NCBI GenBank assembly: GCA_025769875.1
Contig: JAGFNK010000251.1
Span: forward strand, 1-64,000
DNA from: Russula earlei
Lineage: Eukaryota > Basidiomycota > Agaricomycetes > Russulales > Russulaceae
DNA length: 64,000 nt
Direction of reading: 5' to 3'
This document shows positions 44,784 through 59,305 of the stretch, piece by piece. Made by a program: the position numbers and the translations under genes. The notes below the pieces were generated by a model. It made no database searches and was not told the DNA's origin. It worked only from the letters and a program-made list of their open reading frames with translations. Position 1 is the first letter of the stretch; every line of letters begins with the position of its first letter.

Positions 44784-47276
44784 GGCGATGGCTGGAACAC
44801 CAAGAGGCAAAAGAGAGTACCGCCCAGCAAGGGAAAGGACAACAGGAACGAACGCCAATGAAGAGGCGGAAGGGCGGTACTTATAAGCAATGCAACGCAG
44901 CCGCACGTTGCGAAAGCATGCCACATATATGTCGACGAAATCGGGAGGGGGTCATAGGGTTATACCTGGAGTCCCGCGATGGATGTCGTTAATTTGGATA
45001 CACCTCTCCAGCTGTAGGAATTCGTGGCCGAGAAAACTATGGCTCGCCATAAAAAGGTCCTGTGGATCAACATTGGATGCAGCTGATCACGTACCCAAAT
45101 ATTAGTAGCATCCGGTTTTGAATGAGACAGCTGTCCCTCGAGGCCATGACGGTGAGCTGCGTTTGCATGACAGAGTGCGGGCGAGAGGAAATGAGCGCCA
45201 AGGCAGTCCCTGATGTCAAACTCTGTGATGGATTGACGCGCATACGAGTCCAGTTGTTTCTGTGTAAACGCTCTCTTGAGCTACTTGATTCCACACGAGG
45301 AAGCCGGCGAAAAGAGTTTCCGGAACAGTATCACATTGCAGTCAGAAGTCGGATCCGACATCAGGGGTCACGACAACGCCCACCGCGCTGAGGTGGAAAA
45401 TTCTCTTTCCGAGTTCTCTTTAGAGGACGAGGTTCTTAAGCCGTTTTTTGTTGTTGTGCCAAACTTTGGCTGGCGTGGGAAAGGGGCCATCTATCGTTGC
45501 GGTTGTAATGGGCGCCTAAGTACATTCCGTTCCCGAACCAGTTCACGATGTCCGTCTTGATTCGAAGGCAAAGCCAACCTATCTGGGTGTCGTCATCGAA
45601 GACAAGATTCAAAAGAGGCTTGGGGAGCTTATTGTGGGCGAACCATCTGGAAATTCTGCTCCAAGGTGCTCAGATCTTGCCGTACTCTGGCGCCTCCATG
45701 CACCCACCCGCGATCCTCCGCTTCAGAGAAGGCATCACCGTACTGCTCGTTTCGAGACCGGATCTTCAAGGTGAAAAGGATAAATTTTTCGCATCTGGCC
45801 AGATTCAACTAGGTACTATACCCATGCGAGCGCGGGTCGTAACCTCTTGTTGGTTCAGATATACAAGTACTAGTAGGGCTGAAGGAGAAAGCAGGTCCTG
45901 TCTGTCGATAAGCCCGACATGCAATGGTTCTCCACCCCGCCTTCGAGTGATCATCGTTCTGCCAACACCGTCAGATCCTCCCGTTTGACTGAACCTGCTG
46001 AGCCATGGGCTCACAAGATCTCCTCTCATGCTATGTCCCCAACTCCCTCCAGTTTCCCGGCACAAGACAACGAAGAATAAATCTCGAGGACTTCGCCCCT
46101 GTCTACAGTACGAAGTTGTGGGGCCGCGACATACACCTATAAGATGGCTCCTTATGAACAGAGCACATCCGATCACCCCATTTTTATCCCCGAATCTTCT
46201 TTTACCTCTATTTCTGCTCCCTCGATCACTGCCTCCACGTCGAAGAAAAAAATTGGGCCAAACCCGGTTCCGCCTTCTCGTGAACAGCGCAATTCTAATG
46301 TTGCGTCGGAGGGACCTCCACTTGGCAAGCAAAAGTCCGGAAGGAGGAGAAAAAGAGAAGAATTGGAAAAGCTTTCGGCACAGTTGCTACCGAGCTCGCG
46401 TCCACTTGGACATCTCGTTGTTCCGACGACTCGAATAGTCACGTCTACGGTGACCAAGGGCTTGTAGACCCCCCTCGCCGTACGGTCGTCGTATCCGCTT
46501 CCCTGTCATCACGATCCAGTCTCGCTACGCATCACTCTACGATTCTCGGGAGGTCCTCAGTACCTTGGCTTACTAAGGACCATGTTGTATGTAAATGACC
46601 CTCGAAGAAATAACAGAACATGCCGCGTCCTCGTAAGAAGGATTCTCCTTCAAGTTAGCGTGGTTGCCAGGCTGCGTTCCCTCGTCCGGACTTCTTCCTT
46701 CCGACTGAATGTCCATCTCGACGTCCTTCGCTTACCATTAGGAAGGGTCTTTCCGCTTGCTCGTTCGTCTCCATCTCTGTCAGTCCTCTCTGGTCGCGTC
46801 GCAACCTCGCCCGTGCCTGCTCAGAATCACGCTTCGACACCCAAACTAGCGGGAGGGAATTTTATTCACCCAGACTATCATTTGCGGTCGCTATTGCATA
46901 GCGCATAGCTCAATAAAGTTGAATTTCTACGGGGGAGAAAACGTATGGGGATGACCCTGTGTGAAACGCGTACACGTGAGGGCGGCATTACCACACCACT
47001 GGTTACAACAGGAGACTTCCGAGGCGGTCTCGCCGGCCTTATCATGGGCGTTGGCAACACCCCTCAGATCCAGTGCCGCAGTCGCGATTCCATTGCAAAA
47101 CTATGGAGATGCACAGCGTGGGTCGCACATTACGTATATACATATCGCAGCGGGATATCCATGGAGGGGAGCTTTGCGACGTTTCACATGTGGCCGGATA
47201 CATCATCTATCGAAGCCGCAGCAGCAGCAGAAAACAATTGGTACACGCGTCACAACTCAAACGTCTCGGATCAAAA
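44784..47276. other. 2.5-kb spacer between copies C and D
   Basis: It contains the upstream region of copy C and the 3' flank of copy D. Plus-strand frames at 45276-45775 and 46144-46467 are open but match nothing I recognise. Confidence 0.4.
46144..46467 (+). CDS. Small hypothetical ORF, 107 codons
   Basis: It starts with ATG and is Ser/Pro/Lys-rich, with a basic R-R-R-K-R-E-E-L-E-K-L segment that could form a short coiled coil or nuclear signal. It has no recognised domain, no clear promoter and no homolog within the window. It may be spurious. Confidence 0.25.
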   Translation: MAPYEQSTSDHPIFIPESSFTSISAPSITASTSKKKIGPNPVPPSREQRNSNVASEGPPLGKQKSGRRRKREELEKLSAQLLPSSRPLGHLVVPTTRIVTSTVTKGL

Positions 47277-49152
47277 CTAGACTGGCGGTGGTGGGGTACG
47301 GTGGGCCTTGGCCGCATCCCAGATGAACGCCGGAGGGGGGGTGTAGAGGGCTCGGCGGAGAGATTCGTCGTCCCCATTTATCCCAACGGCATCTGTGACT
47401 ATCGACTGCTCGATACGCACGGCGAGGTCATATTCGCTCGCGCTGTTGTCTACGGATTTGACTGGCAAGTCTACCGATAAAGTTTGTTTGGTCTTGTCTT
47501 CGTCGTGTTTCGTCCCCCCGACGAAGCGCAGAGGGACGGTGGGTAGGCGCGACACCGTGACGGACGACTGTTCCTCGGTTGCCTCTGCCGACTCGGTTTA
47601 GGTCAGGGGGTCCAGGTCTGAATGTTGGTGAGAGACGCACCGCGCGGGTGAAGAAGAATCCGCTGGCTCATGATCCAAGTGATCGTATATGCCAGCGAAG
47701 CGCTGCACAGTCCGCGTGATAAGGCTCATGCGTACCAGTATGACGTATGAGAAGAATAGATACATACGCAGACGTCTCAGTGACAATACTTGCACCTCGA
47801 AACAGGAAGATGTTCATCGTATTTGTGGCTGTACGAAGGTCGGCTCGGTTAGGGTGACCTATCGATAGAACGTACCCGTAAGCACGACGAAGTATCCCAA
47901 ACCATCATATAACAATCTAAATCATGGGTAAGACTTGTTTACTACCGGTACACGAGGGATGGCTTACATCCTCCAAAGCTTCGAGGCCCTGCAACGTGTT
48001 AGAGTTGACTCCACATGTATCGGAATCATGACTTACGTGGACTGGGGCAGTGCTTGGGTCCTCAACTTGAGAAGGTAAACAGTCGAGATAGACAATGCAA
48101 GACAGTCGAATATCATGGCCGCAAAATAGAAGGTCCATGCAGAGATGAGAAAGTCTGGGTGAGAATATGCCGTTGTGCAACTAGAAGTATTGGCCAGGAT
48201 AAACTGGATGTATAGCAGTAGAGAGAGAACGTACTTTCCCTGATCATAAACACAGCCCCACAGTGTTAAAGCACCCTCGGCTACAGAAAAACATTGAACG
48301 TACGTCTATCCTCACAGCTGAGATAATTTTAGTGAGTCGATATGTCGTCTGTTGCGAAGTAGGTGACTTACTGAACCGACGGTAGAAATCAGCGAACCAC
48401 TGGATCTGGGTCAATGTAAGGACAGGAATCATCGGGCAAAGAGGGATAACAACGGACCGCTACAGCGACAATATACGTGAACAAAAGAGAACGGGCCACC
48501 CAAGTCCTACGCTGGGAGATGTGATATGCACTGCACCTCGTTGTCGCACTTGGGGGAGTGTATCAGGATGGTGGAAACTCACCGGATACCTAGGATTGCT
48601 TGTGATACCATGACCTGGAATACTGAAAGATTTGACCATTCAGTCTTGGATACCTGGATAGCGTAGAGCCCTCGAAATGCACCTTTGAATATGGGGGCGA
48701 GGACGCAGTAGCGTGCGCAAGCCGCGTCAGAGAAGTGGTGATAGAAGAATCCCGTGTTGCTGATGACGATTATGACTATGCTCGAGTACCTGCAGAAACA
48801 CATCAGCAAGCGTTACCCGGGACGGTAGCGCCGACGAACGCACCGAATGAGAAGGAAGAGTATGAAACCCAAGCTGTCGACCACGGACGTGTCTTTGAGC
48901 AAAGGGCGATCTTCGCCTCTCGACAATACTTTCGTACCTGCGTCGACTTGCGGACCTGTACAACCGAATTTCGGAATGGAGAGTGATGAAATAGCTGGAA
49001 GATGCTGAGTTCTAGCGAGACTTTGCGAGCGTCGATCGGCGAACGTACTCGTAAGCGGCGACGGACATAGACGCAACGCGAAAGTTAGTAGCAGCCAAGA
49101 TTGCCTGCGCACTCGGAGTGCTAGCACGGACGGCGGCAGCAGCGAAGTTCAT
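47277..49152 (-). CDS. DUF6533-like multipass membrane protein, copy D
   Basis: The ATG at 49152 gives a 104-nt first exon, the length seen in the other three copies; an upstream in-frame ATG at 49161 is possible. The stop is at 47277. The 14-nt exon is 48304-48317 (T-V-R-I-D) and the 5-nt exon 48235-48239 (G-N), followed by C-T-T-A and S-A-W-T-F-Y. Exon 12 is 3 nt shorter than in A. Blocks L-L-Y-D-G-L-G-Y-F-V-V-L-T and W-I-M-S-Q-R-I-L-L-H-P-R are intact. The tail ends in P-P-P-P-V. It looks functional. Confidence 0.82.
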
Positions 49153-51266
49153 TGCAGTCATCTCGAGAACCGAGAGAGACGAGGAAGGCTCCACAGAAGC
49201 GGGGAAGAGGGAACGGAAACGTTCATATTCGGACCGCTCGCTTTGGGAGGTACTTATGAGAACTGTCATGGCACGTTGCTGTGAGGGAAAATCAGGCCGG
49301 ACTCCAAAAGAGAGCCGCCCGTTCCGTGTATGGTACAAAATCAGGAAAGGGTAACCACGACTTAGTGTCCCGCGATGATGGAGAGTTGTCGAAGTTTGGT
49401 TGCGATACGTATCGTCCTCTTGCGGGGATAATTAAGCTGAGACAACCGACCTTTGTTTCGACGGCATCGAACATTGCTGACCGCCATGCTCCCAAAGCGC
49501 ACATTCCGAAGGGTCCAAGTGCCTACTATTGTTTGTCAGGAGTTCTATATCAGGACAGTCAGCGCCGGTTCCACGATGTCAATCAAACTGCTGGCCCGGA
49601 GACTGGACTGATTGGCGCGCAGGGAAAAGTCACACTGTTTCGGTCCAAAACGGGACTTTGTTATGTTTTTGCACGCGATTCCTAGAGTGGTATGAAGTGG
49701 TAGCAGTGGGTATCGAACCCACAGATTCCCGAATGAGTTGAGGTCGTGCACGGCGACGACGGACGAAGCTATGCGGCCGCCGAGACCGCGCGGACAGACG
49801 CCCGCCTGGCGTGGGCAGTGAGAGCGCGAGTCACTGAAGCCCAATTTGCTCCTACCGTATCCTTGCATTTTCAAAGGCGTGCATCAGGTTGCGCCTCCAC
49901 TGGCAGGAAGGCACACTCAAGAGCCCAGAATTACTACAGAGCGTAACATCCGATGATCGGAGGTAACTTTCTCAACAAGCGCTAAGTACAAACGCCGTGC
50001 GGCACGGATACAGTACAGTATGAAAGGATCGCAATGCCACAATCACCAGGCATCGTTCTTTCACGCGCCACCGTTCCCGACCTCCATCAATGTCCAATCC
50101 CAGGCTGGCTCAGCCATCAAGGCACGTTCCTTCCTTGACTCGGAGGCTCGTCACCAGACACGACAATGCCAAACACATAGAGACCCGTAATATTTACTAT
50201 TAACCGGCGACGTTCGAGAATCAAGGGTCGCTGACGAGACTAGTGCGTGTCTAGTGAAAGTTGGCGTGAAACCGTGACACCAAGTGCATACTCGTTTCGG
50301 AACTGCAATGGTGATGCGTATATCCTCACTATCTTGTCTTTATGTCCAGATGGGCATCTCTGAAGCAGGGCGTGACGGTTTCCTGCGCATGAATAAGGTC
50401 AGGCCAAGTTAAGTTCGTTGGGCTATGCTCGACGTGGCAGCAGGGTTAGTGACAATCTACTCAAGAAGCTTCTTGGTCGAAGATTTGTCTGGGGATGGGC
50501 TGTAATGGTGGCCGGGTGGGAACAAATGGATGGCGACTGTCCGCTGCTGCAAATCGCCCCTCAATAGCGTACCAAGAGTGCGGGAGCAATTGAATGCTGG
50601 GCCTCGATCTGTCCCAAGACAAGTTCTGCGTTATGATACACAACAATGAGTAGACTGCGATCGACCCAAAGCGCAACACAGAGCCACTTTGGCCGCACTG
50701 TCTGGTGTCTAGTCACGTCAGAATAAAACCGACAAGCGCGCGGACCGCTCAGAACTCTCTTGATCCTGGCATCCCGCAACGCGTGGCTTTCGAATGACAA
50801 GTTGTAAATACAGTCGAAAAAGAAGAGCCGCTGGATGATGGTGCGAGTCAGCGAAACGGTCGTTGAGGGTGCAAAAACCTGAACGTCCTGGGTGACACGC
50901 GTGGAACTAGTTCTACGCACGCACGAATCGCGCAGCTAGGCATGGCCGTACCTTCATCTGTCTCGTCGCCCACCAGAGGTAAAGGTGGATATTGGGGCAT
51001 CCCTTTCGCTTTTCGAGTCCATGTGGGCGGCATACTCAATGGCCTTTTCGACGCCATTCAGAGGTGCCAGTGGGGGGACATTTTCGGGCCAGGCAAAAGA
51101 TCTTGAGACCTTGAGGGACAAGTACGGGGTGTCCGCGCATTTTTTCATGAGCCTAAGTGATGGTCACGTTCAAAGATGTTCGTGTGCCTGATACTGATAA
51201 TCTGACTCGGTCGAGTCCAGACCACTTGTTCAAAATTTACAACGCACACACCCCACTACTAGCACG
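49153..51266. other. 2.1-kb intergenic region
   Basis: Apart from the tRNA-like half at 49698-49762 I see no gene. It contains the upstream region of copy D, which shares the CCACGATGTCAAT motif (near 49575) with the upstream flanks of copies A and B. Confidence 0.4.
49698..49762 (-). pseudogene. tRNA-like 3' half (T arm and acceptor strand)
   Basis: The minus strand contains GTGGGTTCGATACCCAC, a perfect 5-bp T stem with a TTCGATA loop, followed by TGCTACC-A as acceptor and discriminator. A long variable-arm-like segment precedes it, suggesting a Leu or Ser type. No matching GGTAGCA 5' acceptor strand and no T-run terminator lie nearby, so it is probably a truncated tRNA. Confidence 0.4.
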
Positions 51267-52853
<1,587 letters not shown>

Positions 52854-53069
52854 AACGGATTTGAAAGGATGTCTCTCACGCAATGTAATCTACTATTAGG
52901 GCGTTGGTCCGTTGTAGAACATTTTTGGTTATTATGACTCGGACCTAGAACCCAACTGCCACCAACCGTATCGGTCTCGTCATGGGACGCAAGGCCATCA
53001 AAGTCGCACTCCATCAAGCCTCGGTGTCTCACTATGGAGATGGAGACTACTGACACGGGATACGAATTG

Positions 53070-56000
53070 TCAAACCGCAGCGCCCGCGTTCAGAATTCGG
53101 CGGCGATAACAAAGCGCCCAGGAACGTTTTAAACGCCTAGCTTGTTTTATCCCGCGGAAGCAAATTGCCCTGCTCGCGACGGCGTCCGTACGCCAAACCT
53201 GAAGGATCTCGTCAAGAGAGCGCATTGCCCATCCCGAGCCGAGCGTCGTCGTCATTTGTGTTCCGGTAGCGTGCAGCACCTCACGTATGCCACGCTCAAG
53301 CGCCGCGGCGTCGCCACCCGATCCTTCGGGTGACGGTAGTTCGACACAGGCGGCATGAGCGCGCTGCGCGAGACCTTGTAAAACGCCCAGGAGGGTCGAA
53401 ACAGGCACGTTGTTCCGCAACAGGTACCACGCGATCGCGCTCGCGCCGACGACGTCCACCACGCCAGCGGGGATGGGCTGACCGCGCGCGTACGCCCCAA
53501 GGGCGGACAGAAACGCAGGGTTGGTTCGGACGGCCTCCAGCTGCCGGTCCAGCGAGTACAACGTTCCGGACAACGTCCCCTCGCGGATCAAGGGTCCTCG
53601 GGGATTTCCCTCGCTTCGTCCGCCGAACCGCCTGTCGTACAGCTTGCCGTAGAAGTCGGCGGCGAAGCGCAAGTCTTGAAGCCTGAGATGGAAGTGGCGC
53701 GAAGACGGTCTCATGGTGCGATACCGGTACAACAGGACATGCGACTGGAGCGTCTGCGGTTTATCTTGGAGGATGCTGTCGAGCAGGCCTGCGCGGCAGT
53801 ACGCGTTGAAGAGCTGCTCTGGACCTGTTTCAGAATCATTTCGGCACAAGTGATCGGCAAATGCCAAGAAGAACGGATCGATGGAGAATGATGAGATGAA
53901 TTGATTGAGATCCCCAGCAGGATGCCCTTTTGTGTCTGTGAGTCGCGGGAAATCAAGCGTGGCAGCGTCGCCCGACGACGAACCCGAATGCACGAAAAGG
54001 CTGCGGCTCCCCTTTGGGTCTTCCAGATAGCTCAAGAACGCCGTTCGACGTTTGACATAGATCGTTTGGCTACGAAGGAGAGAATCCTTGTGCCGCTGAA
54101 CGTTCGCTAGGTCAAGGTAAAATGGCCAGTACCTAGGCGTGTCGACACGAATGGAGAGAACCTTGTCAAAGTCAGGGATGAGCGTGGGAGAGATCAACTG
54201 AGCCATTTCAAGGTCTGAGCCTTCTTTGACCTTGATTTTGACAGGAAGATAAACAATTTCCTTTGTATCGACATCCCGGGCAATGAGACACCTCGGCTCG
54301 ACCGCCAATACCCACAAATGTCTCAGGGCTTGCAAGTACGATTTGTTATCGGACGAAACAGAGGCAAAGCGAGGAAAGAAAGCAGCGACCAAACAGGCGA
54401 TAGCAGCATCCGAGCTTCCCAAGGTGTATCGGCCCCCGCCCAAAAACAGAAGCCCAAGGGACATGTGTATCGCCATATGAGTGCCGTAGCGCATTGCCTG
54501 GTTGTACATGCCGTACGAATACCGAAGCCTCCGGAGGCAATTGATTTCCCCAGTCCCCGCCATCACGATGTTCAGGGAGATGGAGATGAGATTCAGTCCA
54601 TCACGGATCGCATGTCGCTTGATCTTGTGATCGTAGGCTGGTCCTGTATGACAGCATACGTCGTGTCAACGACCCATTGGCCGACCGCAATGCACTGATC
54701 CTACCATTAGTGTACGCCAGCCGGCTGAACGTATCATAATAGCTGATGAGAAACAAGTAAGGCTCCTCCCGGGCCGTTCCCGCGTATTTGAGGGCTATCG
54801 CGAAGCAGCATCCGGCGACGATGTTGTAATAAGCAAGGTCAATGGCGTCGTCGATTGACTTTCCTCGAGCACGTTCGTCCAAAGCCTTGATGATGTAGGC
54901 TGGTAGTTGTGAATCGATCCACTCTCGGGTAGGCGAGATACCGCCCCAGAGGATGAGGCTACGGGACAAGGTACGCAACAACAAGAAGTTGGGCGGGATG
55001 CGATTTAAGGCCATGATAGTATCCGGGATGGTCAGTATGTCGGCCACTTCCTGGCTCTCGGTTCTCAAATACATAAGACCAAGCGCAATGGTTGCCGCCG
55101 GAGAAGTAAGATTGATGTCAAAGGTCGCTCGCGTATGCTTGCCATGCATAGGAGAAGGGGCTTCTCCATGAATGAGGATTCGCAGTCCCGAAACCAGCGC
55201 TTCGTCAGCAGGTACTGGCACGACAGAGCCCTCCCCCAATGTGACCATTCCAAAAGCGAGGGCAGCAGCCATGGCATACGCTTCGCGGTGCTCGTTGCTG
55301 AGATCCGGCTGGGTGAGATCATTGCGGCTAATCTGTTCTCAAGCAGACTTCGGCCATCCGGCGGTTCTTCGAGCCCATGTATAGGAGTCCGAGACCGACC
55401 AAGCCCGCCGCTTGGGTTATTAAAGGGACATTGAGGTCTATGGAAGTGGTAGGGAGAAGGGCAGGCGTGTGCACGGCTAGTAGCTTAGTCACGTGCTTAT
55501 TACCACTACCGACGTTTGCAGCAGACAGACCGAGCAAAATTCCGATGGACGTCAGGTCATGCTTTGGGGTCAGGTAGCCAAACGTATGCCATGTTAACAT
55601 CTCCCGTAGGTGACCAGTCAGCCCCAATCCGTACAAAAAGCCGGCGTGTTCAGGCGTTAATTCAGAGGGCCTGTTGAACTTGATCCAAGAGCTTTCTATG
55701 ACATTCGAGGAAGGAGAGATCCTCAGCGCTGCGGCTACACCATTGTGAAAGTCTCCCCAATTGAGACTATCGAGCGGTATCTTGTTCGGCTCCGGAGCTA
55801 TGGTCACATTGTGGGGCTGGAGGTGGATGGAGAACTCGATCTTCGGTATGGAATACGCTTCTCGAGTTACTGTCGGGACAGAACCGAACGTGAACAAAGC
55901 ACGGCCTAATGGCAGAGAAAGCGTCCTTTCTGCGATCCGGAGGACGTGATTCTGCTGTTCCTTGGCTTGGTCGTGTTCGCTGCAGTGAACGCCCGCGTCA

Positions 56001-59000
56001 ATTCTGCTGTCAGCGACGAGTCGATTGCAAAGAGAACATACCTGAGTTCAGGACGTTCAATCATCCTCACTGCTGGCACTTCCGAGGACTGCAACATCCG
56101 CGCAACCTCGTCAAGGCGTTTGTCTTGACCGAATCTGATACGAGTGAAGTCATCGATATTCAAGTTCCACTCCCGTGCTTGCGCTCATTTCTCCAGCCGC
56201 AGCAGAAACTGCCTCGCTGACTAGCGACGGTATGCTCGGTCGCAGACGGTTACCCTGAAGATGTGTTTCAGTAGGAGGTTCCTAGTCGAGATTTACTCAC
56301 AAGGAACTCCTTGACGGCTCGATAACCATTCGCATTCAAGTGACCAGGGTTCGCATTTGCGCCCTCCGCCAGGTCATTACGGCCGATGAACTCGTACGCA
56401 GCCGCTGGCCAGTCTTGGCCCGGTGCCAGCTGACATGTCCTCGCGGCTTCTCGGAGCGGAGCTGCGAGTCCGAGGGGAAGGGCGTTGAGGAAAGCCGAGC
56501 CGATCTGGTGGCTGACCATTATGTGCATGACATTCTCCGCCCGCTTTCGACTGTCTTCTACCGTCTTGTCTGCGAGGCATCGATAGACCAGAGTGAGCTG
56601 ACGCAGATAGGCCAGCGGCTCGAGTCTCCCGTACGCGTAGCTTGGAGAAAGCTTAAATTGAGATGCGAGTCTTCGGATGTCATACCAGGGTAGCTTCCAC
56701 TCTGGGTTGTTGATCCTTCCGTAAAACATCGCTGTCATGTCCGGGGGCCAGACGGGTAGCCGGTCATCGACAAAGGACGACTCCCGATCCCGTGAGAGAG
56801 AATTGTCCTCTTCTTGAGCCGGACTATGCATTTGACGCCCCCATCCAGAGGTCACATTGGGACAAAAGCGCTTCCAGTAGTCCATCCACTCTGGCCGGAT
56901 GATGTTCGCGATGAGGCATATCACACCGGCAAGACGATGGACTTCATCGTGCCTGTGCACCACGAGGCGAAGATCTTCTCCGAGCATATGCAAGGCATTA
57001 AGCACCGGAGCGAGGAGAGCATGTGGTTGCTTGCGCGGGGGTGGGGCCTTGAGAGATGGGCGTTGTGGGTACTGTAAACCCAAAAGGACAACATCGTCCT
57101 CAAGGCGGCCCAAGGAGCCGGAACGAGCGAGACGTTCCCATGGGCTCTGACTCTGGGCTCCCACCGGGTCCCTTTGGCGTGGCTCAATCTCAAGTATCGT
57201 GAACAAGGCGCTCTTAAAGCACTCAAATTCGACCTCGGGGTCGCAACTGAGTCGACGAAGCCTCCATGCGTCCGTGAATGTCGCGTGTAACCCAAATGAC
57301 CAGTCCGCAGGGAGGGTAAGTGCAAGTACTTCCAGGCACTGCTTCGTGAGTAAATCCTTGGGAGTGAAATCGATCGAGACGAGAGATAGAGTCCCATCGA
57401 GTAGCTCGAAAGTGACAGTGGAGCGGATGGGGTCTCTAAGCGTGACGACTCTGCTTGATAACACGTGAATACTTGAGCCGTCCATTTCCATAGGTGTTGT
57501 CGATGTCGAAGGAGGGGCTCCTGAATGAAAACGTGGAATTACTCCATTTATTCCCACTGTGGACGCGTTATATTTCTGCAATCCATGGGTGAGAATCGTC
57601 AAAGCACCAGAGGGCTCGGCGATGAGGAGATCGTCAACGTTCGATCTCATTATGCGCATGGAGGCGATCGACACCGCAGGGTGTTCTCCGACCTGTGTCA
57701 CCTGCAACGTTTGATTTGAACTTCTGGTAATAGAAAGTATCGACACAATCCCGGATGCTGGGCGGCATACGCCAAGGAGAGCACGCTCGACCTGACCATC
57801 AAAACGCTGGTCGAACAAGGAGATGCCAATTCTTGACAAGTCGGTGGTACTACATGCAGAGGGAAAAAATCATGTCAGAGCGGTGGTAGAATTTGGTTCG
57901 AATCACGCACTCGTTCTCTGTCAGGTCAATGGTGTATAATCTGGTGATCCAGTGGGTAGAGCGCATGCGGGTGTAGTCTGCTGAGGCCAAGGCGAGATCA
58001 GGTTCCGTCCTTCCGCCAAGGATCATTCGACGCAAGTCGGCGCCAAACCTGTCTCGATCGACTGGAGACCGTTTTTCGCCCAAAAGTGGCAATTTGGCTC
58101 TCGACGTCCCCGTAGCGAGAGGCGCGAGAACATTTGTGGCCGAGTGGGAGGACATGGTCTGCAGCGAGGCGATGGAGGGATGATTACGTGCGTGCGGTGT
58201 CGGAAACGCTTCCAAAGGGTGCCGGTCCTCCATAGGAGGTTGGGATCGCCACGCAATCCCTTCTCCGCCCGCGAAGGTCTGTCGTTGGTTGTCGGGGGCG
58301 CCGGCGGCCATGGACGCGCGCTTCTTGCGAAACCGAGAATGCGCGTGGGAGAAGGGCACGTCCCCGAGCTTCACGTACGCATACCTCCAGACGCTCAGCT
58401 GGCGGCGCTCAGGGTCGACCGTGACGAGCAGGTCGCTATCTTCTCCGTGGCCCTGGTGGGAGACCCAGACGATGACGTCGCCGGCCGAGAGCGGGGGTTC
58501 CGAAGCGTGATCGGAACCGTCGTCCTCGTCGTGGACCAGGGAGAGAGGCACGGACTGGAATCCGCCGACGATATTCGCGGCGTGATCGACGACGGTGGCC
58601 TCGGCCAGGGGGCTCGTGAGGGAGAAGGACGGTCGGAAGCGTCTCGTCGCCGGTCAGCTCGGCCTCCTGCACCTCCGTCGGCTCCAAAACGCGCTGTATG
58701 ATCACGCCGTGTGGATGCAGCGGCCACGCCCTGCGCACGACGAAGGGCAGGGAGAACGTGTGCTCGACGCCGTTCCGGAGGTATATCCACCCCACGCTGC
58801 GGAGGAAGACGAAGGTGGCACGCACGCGACACGCCGGTTCGATCTCGCGCCGACGCTGTTGTTCCGCTCTTTCAAAGGGGCCGAAGGTCGTTCGGGCACG
58901 GGTGTCGCGTTCGCGCTCCCGTTCGCGCGCAAGTGCAAGCCCCGAGTGGGTATCGTTCGTATAGTGTCCAGAGGACCGCGGCGCCGCAACGGCGGCGGGT

Positions 59001-59305
59001 TGTTGAAGCCAGCCGTTGCAAGCCCATTGCACGGGTTGTCCCTCGTGGGCGAAGGACCATTGCTTCTTGATGACACCTCCCATGCACAGTACGACCCGGT
59101 CCTGGTCCCAGAGCAGTTCCTCTACCACGTCTTCAGATTCGGGTTCAGATGAGGAAACATCATAGAGCGCAGAGTGTTGCCAATCTCGGCCGGGGTTTGA
59201 GCCGTGAAGAGCAGAACGGATAGAGCGCAAGAGGATAGACTCTTGAGAAGCATCTTCGAAACCGAACTTCGGCTGGAGGTAGCGGAAGTTCATGCCTGCA
59301 TGCAT
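53070..59305 (-). CDS. APC1: Anaphase-promoting complex subunit 1 (APC1/BimE)
   Basis: Five exons (59305-57911, 57849-56297, 56183-56042, 55979-54705, 54643-53070) give about 1978 residues once two extra bases are discounted. APC1 is the largest scaffold of the APC/C ubiquitin ligase that drives mitotic exit. The N-terminal beta-propeller region has L-P-T-V-(F)-S-L-T-S-P-L-A-E. The middle has S-R-I-G-I-S-L-F-D-Q-R-F-D-G. The PC repeats include G-F-L-Y-G-L-G-L-T-G-H-L, G-L-L-Y-M-G-S-K-N-R-R-M-A-E-V and H-M-S-L-G-L-L-F-L-G-G-G-R-Y-T-L-G. The C-terminal part has L-Q-A-L-R-H-L-W-V-L-A-V-E-P-R. Frame breaks are an extra base at 58627-58628 (CC for C on the coding strand) and at 55336-55337 (AA for A). 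Its stop is about 215 bp from that of DAHP synthase. Confidence 0.93.

Noticed and set aside
49545..49874. 109-codon minus-strand frame near the tRNA-like half
   Set aside because: No domain, no splice pattern, and it overlaps the tRNA-like sequence; probably chance.
58144..58701. Plus-strand 185-codon frame opposite APC1
   Set aside because: It is the antisense shadow of GC-rich APC1 exon 1, whose minus-strand frame has clear family motifs.
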